This document shows positions 61,500 through 64,000 of a stretch of 64,000 nt of DNA, piece by piece. Each line of letters begins with the position of its first letter. Within the stretch, counting starts at the first letter, position 1. The DNA comes from Sediminibacillus dalangtanensis (GTDB taxonomy: Bacteria; Bacillota; Bacilli; Bacillales; Amphibacillaceae), in assembly GCF_017792025.1 (NCBI RefSeq), contig NZ_CP046956.1:3968001-4032000 (forward strand), read 5' to 3'. Under the pieces are notes generated by a model that saw only the letters and a list, made by a program, of their open reading frames with translations, was not told the origin of the DNA and did not search any database. Made by a program: the position numbers and the translations under genes.

Positions 61500-64000
61500 A
61501 TGCAAGGATTAAAACAATATTTAAAGACACAAGACGATATACATTCGGTCTTGTCCGGTGTCGAGGCGGGGCTAAAGGAGCAGCTGGTTTCCGGCTTGAC
61601 GGGATCGGCAAGAGGTATGCTGGCCTCATTGATCAATGAATCTGCCAAAAAGCCGATTCTACTAGTGACGCACCAATTGATGCAGGCTCAACAGCTTTAT
61701 GAGGATCTGCTGGAAATGTCGGACAGGGAGTCTGTCCATCTTTATCCGGTCAATGAATTGATCGCTTCGGAGATTGCTATCGCCAGTCCCGAACTGAAAA
61801 GTCAGCGAATCGAAGCATTGAATCAGTGGATGAACAGGGATTCTGGTATTTTAATTGCACCGGTAGCCGCCTTAAAAAGGATTTTGCCTCCGGCATCATA
61901 CTGGAAAGACTACCAGTTGCATTTTCAGCTAGAAACAGAAATTGATATCGAGATCTATTTGTCTTCCCTGGTCGAAATGGGATATGAACGTGTCGATATG
62001 GTCTCCACTCCAGGAGAGTTCAGTTTGCGTGGTGGAATTATCGATATCTATCCAATTACTGAGGCAAACCCCATTCGTGTGGAATTATTCGATGAGGAAG
62101 TCGATTCCATCCGCTTTTTTGACGCGGAGACCCAACGTTCGTTGGAAAAAGCAGAACAAGTGGTGGTAGGACCTGCCACAGAGATGCTGTTGCGGCCGGA
62201 AGATATTGCTACAGGGGCAGACAAGCTCGAAGAGGAACTGGCCATATCGTTGAAAAAGTTAAAAAAAGCAGAGGATAAGGAAAAATTAGCGGAAGCGGTT
62301 AATCATGATTTGGACCGGTTAAGGCAGCAGGAACGTTTTCAGGAAATGTATAAATATATTGGTTATTTTTATCAGGAGCCTGGTAGTTTATTAGATTATC
62401 TCCCTGAGAATGGATTGATTATTTTGGATGAAATGAGCAGGATCCAAGAGACGGCCAACCGGCTGGATGAAGAGGAAGCGGAATGGCATCAGAGCTTGTT
62501 GGAACACCATCAAATGGTGCATAACCTGTCCATTTCCTTTGATTGGCACGACACGTGGGCGAAAATGAAACAACCTCGCCTCTATATGTCTGTATTTCTG
62601 CGCCATATTCCTAATACCAACCCGCAAAATTTGGTGAACGTATCCTGTCGTGCCATGCAGCAGTTCCACGGTCAAATGAACTTATTGAAAAATGAATTTA
62701 CCCGCTGGCAAAATAATGACTTTTCCATTATCATCTTTGCTCCGAATGAACAGCGCGCAGAAAAAATCGAAGCGGTTCTTTTCGATTATGATATGGAGGC
62801 TGTCCGAGTTTCAGGAGATATCCAGCTGCCGCAATCCAAGCCGCTGATCATGGTTGATAATATCAGCAGCGGATTTGAACTGCCGATGCATAAAGTAGCT
62901 ATTTTGACAGAGAGTGAATTATTCAAGAAGCGAACCAGCAGACCGAAAAGAAAGCAGAAGATATCAAATGCCGAGCGTATCAAAAACTACCAGGAGCTGA
63001 AAGTGGGAGATTACGTTGTGCATGCCAATCATGGGATCGGCCGGTACCTCGGTATTGAAACACTTGAAGTAAACGGGCTTCACAAAGACTTTATGCTGCT
63101 TAAGTATATGGGAGATGACAAGCTTTTCGTCCCAATTGATCAAATCGACCTGGTTCAAAAATATGTTGGTTCGGAAGGCAAAGAACCGAAGCTGTACAAA
63201 CTTGGTGGAAGTGAATGGAAAAAAGTAAAAAGCAAAGTCCAGTCCTCCGTTGAAGATATCGCTGACGATTTAATAAAGCTGTATGCCGAAAGAGAGGCAA
63301 CCAAGGGCTATGCTTTTTCCGAAGATTCCTTAATGCAACGGGAATTTGAAGATGCATTTCCATATCAGGAAACAGAGGACCAACTCCGTTGTATTGAAGA
63401 AATCAAAAAAGACATGGAAAGACCGCGACCGATGGATCGTTTGCTTTGCGGAGATGTGGGTTATGGGAAAACCGAAGTTGCCATAAGAGCGGCTTTCAAA
63501 GCAATTGCCGATGGAAAACAGGTGGCCATCCTGGTACCGACGACCATTCTCGCACAGCAGCATTATGAAACAATCAGGGAGCGTTTTCAAGGACATGCTG
63601 TTAACATCGGACTGTTGAGCAGATTCAGAACGAGGAAACAGCAGAAGGAAACGTTAGATGGATTGAGAAAAGGGTTAGTCGATATTGTGATCGGTACCCA
63701 CCGATTGCTTTCAAAAGATGTGGAATATAAAAGTATCGGTTTGCTGATTGTGGACGAAGAGCAGCGATTCGGCGTAAAGCATAAGGAAAAGATCAAACGG
63801 TTGAAAACCAACGTCGATGTCCTGACGCTTACGGCAACGCCTATTCCGCGCACGCTTCATATGTCGATGCTTGGAGTGCGGGATTTATCAGTAATCGAAA
63901 CGCCGCCAGAGAACCGTTTTCCAATACAGACCTACGTAATGGAGTATAACCCTGTCTTTATCAGAGAAGCGATTGAAAGGGAAATGTCCCGCGGTGGACA
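61500..64000 (+). CDS. mfd: Transcription-repair coupling factor, 5' part
   Basis: Displaces stalled RNA polymerase and recruits UvrA. 833 codons are present; the gene runs off the window. The start MQGLKQYLKTQDDIHSVLSG leads into the UvrB-like N-terminal domain (YPVNELIASEIAIASPEL, about 82-99; STPGEFSLRGGIIDIYPIT, about 166-184). Then come the RNA polymerase-interacting CarD-like domain (GDYVVHANHGIGRYLGIE, about 503-520) and the helicase domain with Walker A GDVGYGKTE (about 651-659), DEEQ (about 751-754) and motif III TATPIPRT. The translocation motifs and C-terminal domain lie outside. ATG 61500 follows GGGGGAGGCACC. Confidence 0.96.
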   Translation, partial: MQGLKQYLKTQDDIHSVLSGVEAGLKEQLVSGLTGSARGMLASLINESAKKPILLVTHQLMQAQQLYEDLLEMSDRESVHLYPVNELIASEIAIASPELKSQRIEALNQWMNRDSGILIAPVAALKRILPPASYWKDYQLHFQLETEIDIEIYLSSLVEMGYERVDMVSTPGEFSLRGGIIDIYPITEANPIRVELFDEEVDSIRFFDAETQRSLEKAEQVVVGPATEMLLRPEDIATGADKLEEELAISLKKLKKAEDKEKLAEAVNHDLDRLRQQERFQEMYKYIGYFYQEPGSLLDYLPENGLIILDEMSRIQETANRLDEEEAEWHQSLLEHHQMVHNLSISFDWHDTWAKMKQPRLYMSVFLRHIPNTNPQNLVNVSCRAMQQFHGQMNLLKNEFTRWQNNDFSIIIFAPNEQRAEKIEAVLFDYDMEAVRVSGDIQLPQSKPLIMVDNISSGFELPMHKVAILTESELFKKRTSRPKRKQKISNAERIKNYQELKVGDYVVHANHGIGRYLGIETLEVNGLHKDFMLLKYMGDDKLFVPIDQIDLVQKYVGSEGKEPKLYKLGGSEWKKVKSKVQSSVEDIADDLIKLYAEREATKGYAFSEDSLMQREFEDAFPYQETEDQLRCIEEIKKDMERPRPMDRLLCGDVGYGKTEVAIRAAFKAIADGKQVAILVPTTILAQQHYETIRERFQGHAVNIGLLSRFRTRKQQKETLDGLRKGLVDIVIGTHRLLSKDVEYKSIGLLIVDEEQRFGVKHKEKIKRLKTNVDVLTLTATPIPRTLHMSMLGVRDLSVIETPPENRFPIQTYVMEYNPVFIREAIEREMSRGG

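Overview
The window is chromosomal DNA from an endospore-forming low-to-moderate GC Firmicute of the family Bacillaceae. Spore genes (bofA, csfB, sspF, yabG, fin, a gerA-type germinant receptor operon, a YaaH-type cortex hydrolase), T-box leaders, a Bacillus-type SRP RNA and a gene order close to the origin-proximal region of Bacillus subtilis all point this way. The intergenic repeats look like those I recall from Virgibacillus/Sediminibacillus/Oceanobacillus-type genomes, but genus cannot be fixed from the sequence alone.

Layout. (1) 1-8.7 kb: end of ung, then dacA, pdxS-pdxT, a Ser T-box and serS, tRNA-Ser, a Pro T-box and proC, dgk-dck on the minus strand, and tRNA-Arg. (2) 8.7-19.8 kb is the accessory block: a germinant receptor operon on the minus strand (gerA-gerB-gerC plus a newly noted 53-residue two-helix ORF), yceI, acsA with a perfect cre site, yfkM, a DUF3891 gene, a DUF421 membrane protein, yaaH and yaaI. 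(3) 19.9-24.1 kb: tadA, SRP RNA, dnaX-ebfC-recR-yaaL, bofA. (4) 24.2-29.6 kb: one rRNA operon (16S-23S-5S, no internal tRNAs) with tandem promoters. (5) 29.6-42.4 kb: repeat-rich spacer, a methyltransferase, csfB, yaaO, tmk-darA-yaaR-holB-ricT-yabA, trmN6-yazA-rsmI, abrB, metS, yabD. (6) 42.8-53.9 kb: yabE, rnmV-ksgA, yabG, veg, sspF, ispE, purR, spoVG, glmU, prs, ctc. (7) 53.9-60.1 kb: a complete NAD de novo synthesis locus (nifS-niaR divergent from nadB-nadC-nadA) inserted between ctc and pth. (8) 60.4-64 kb: pth, fin and the 5' part of mfd, which runs off the window.

How the genes work together. Most of the window is housekeeping: translation and tRNA/rRNA maturation (serS, metS, tadA, rnmV, ksgA, rsmI, trmN6, pth), replication and repair (dnaX, holB, tmk, yabA, recR, mfd, ung), cofactor supply (PLP, NAD, isoprenoids) and nucleotide supply (prs, purR, dck, dgk). 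A second layer is the developmental switch from growth to sporulation: AbrB, the sigma-H promoter of spoVG, Gin and Fin (which restrain forespore sigma factors), BofA, SspF, YabG and the germination genes.

Departures from the B. subtilis order as I remember it: ung rather than guaB before dacA; xpaC-yaaN absent between csfB and yaaO; ridA/yabJ absent between purR and spoVG; and the nad locus relocated. I found no convincing wholly new multigene system. The least explained material is non-coding: three families of intergenic repeats, a strongly folded 23S-5S spacer, and an unusually long serS leader.
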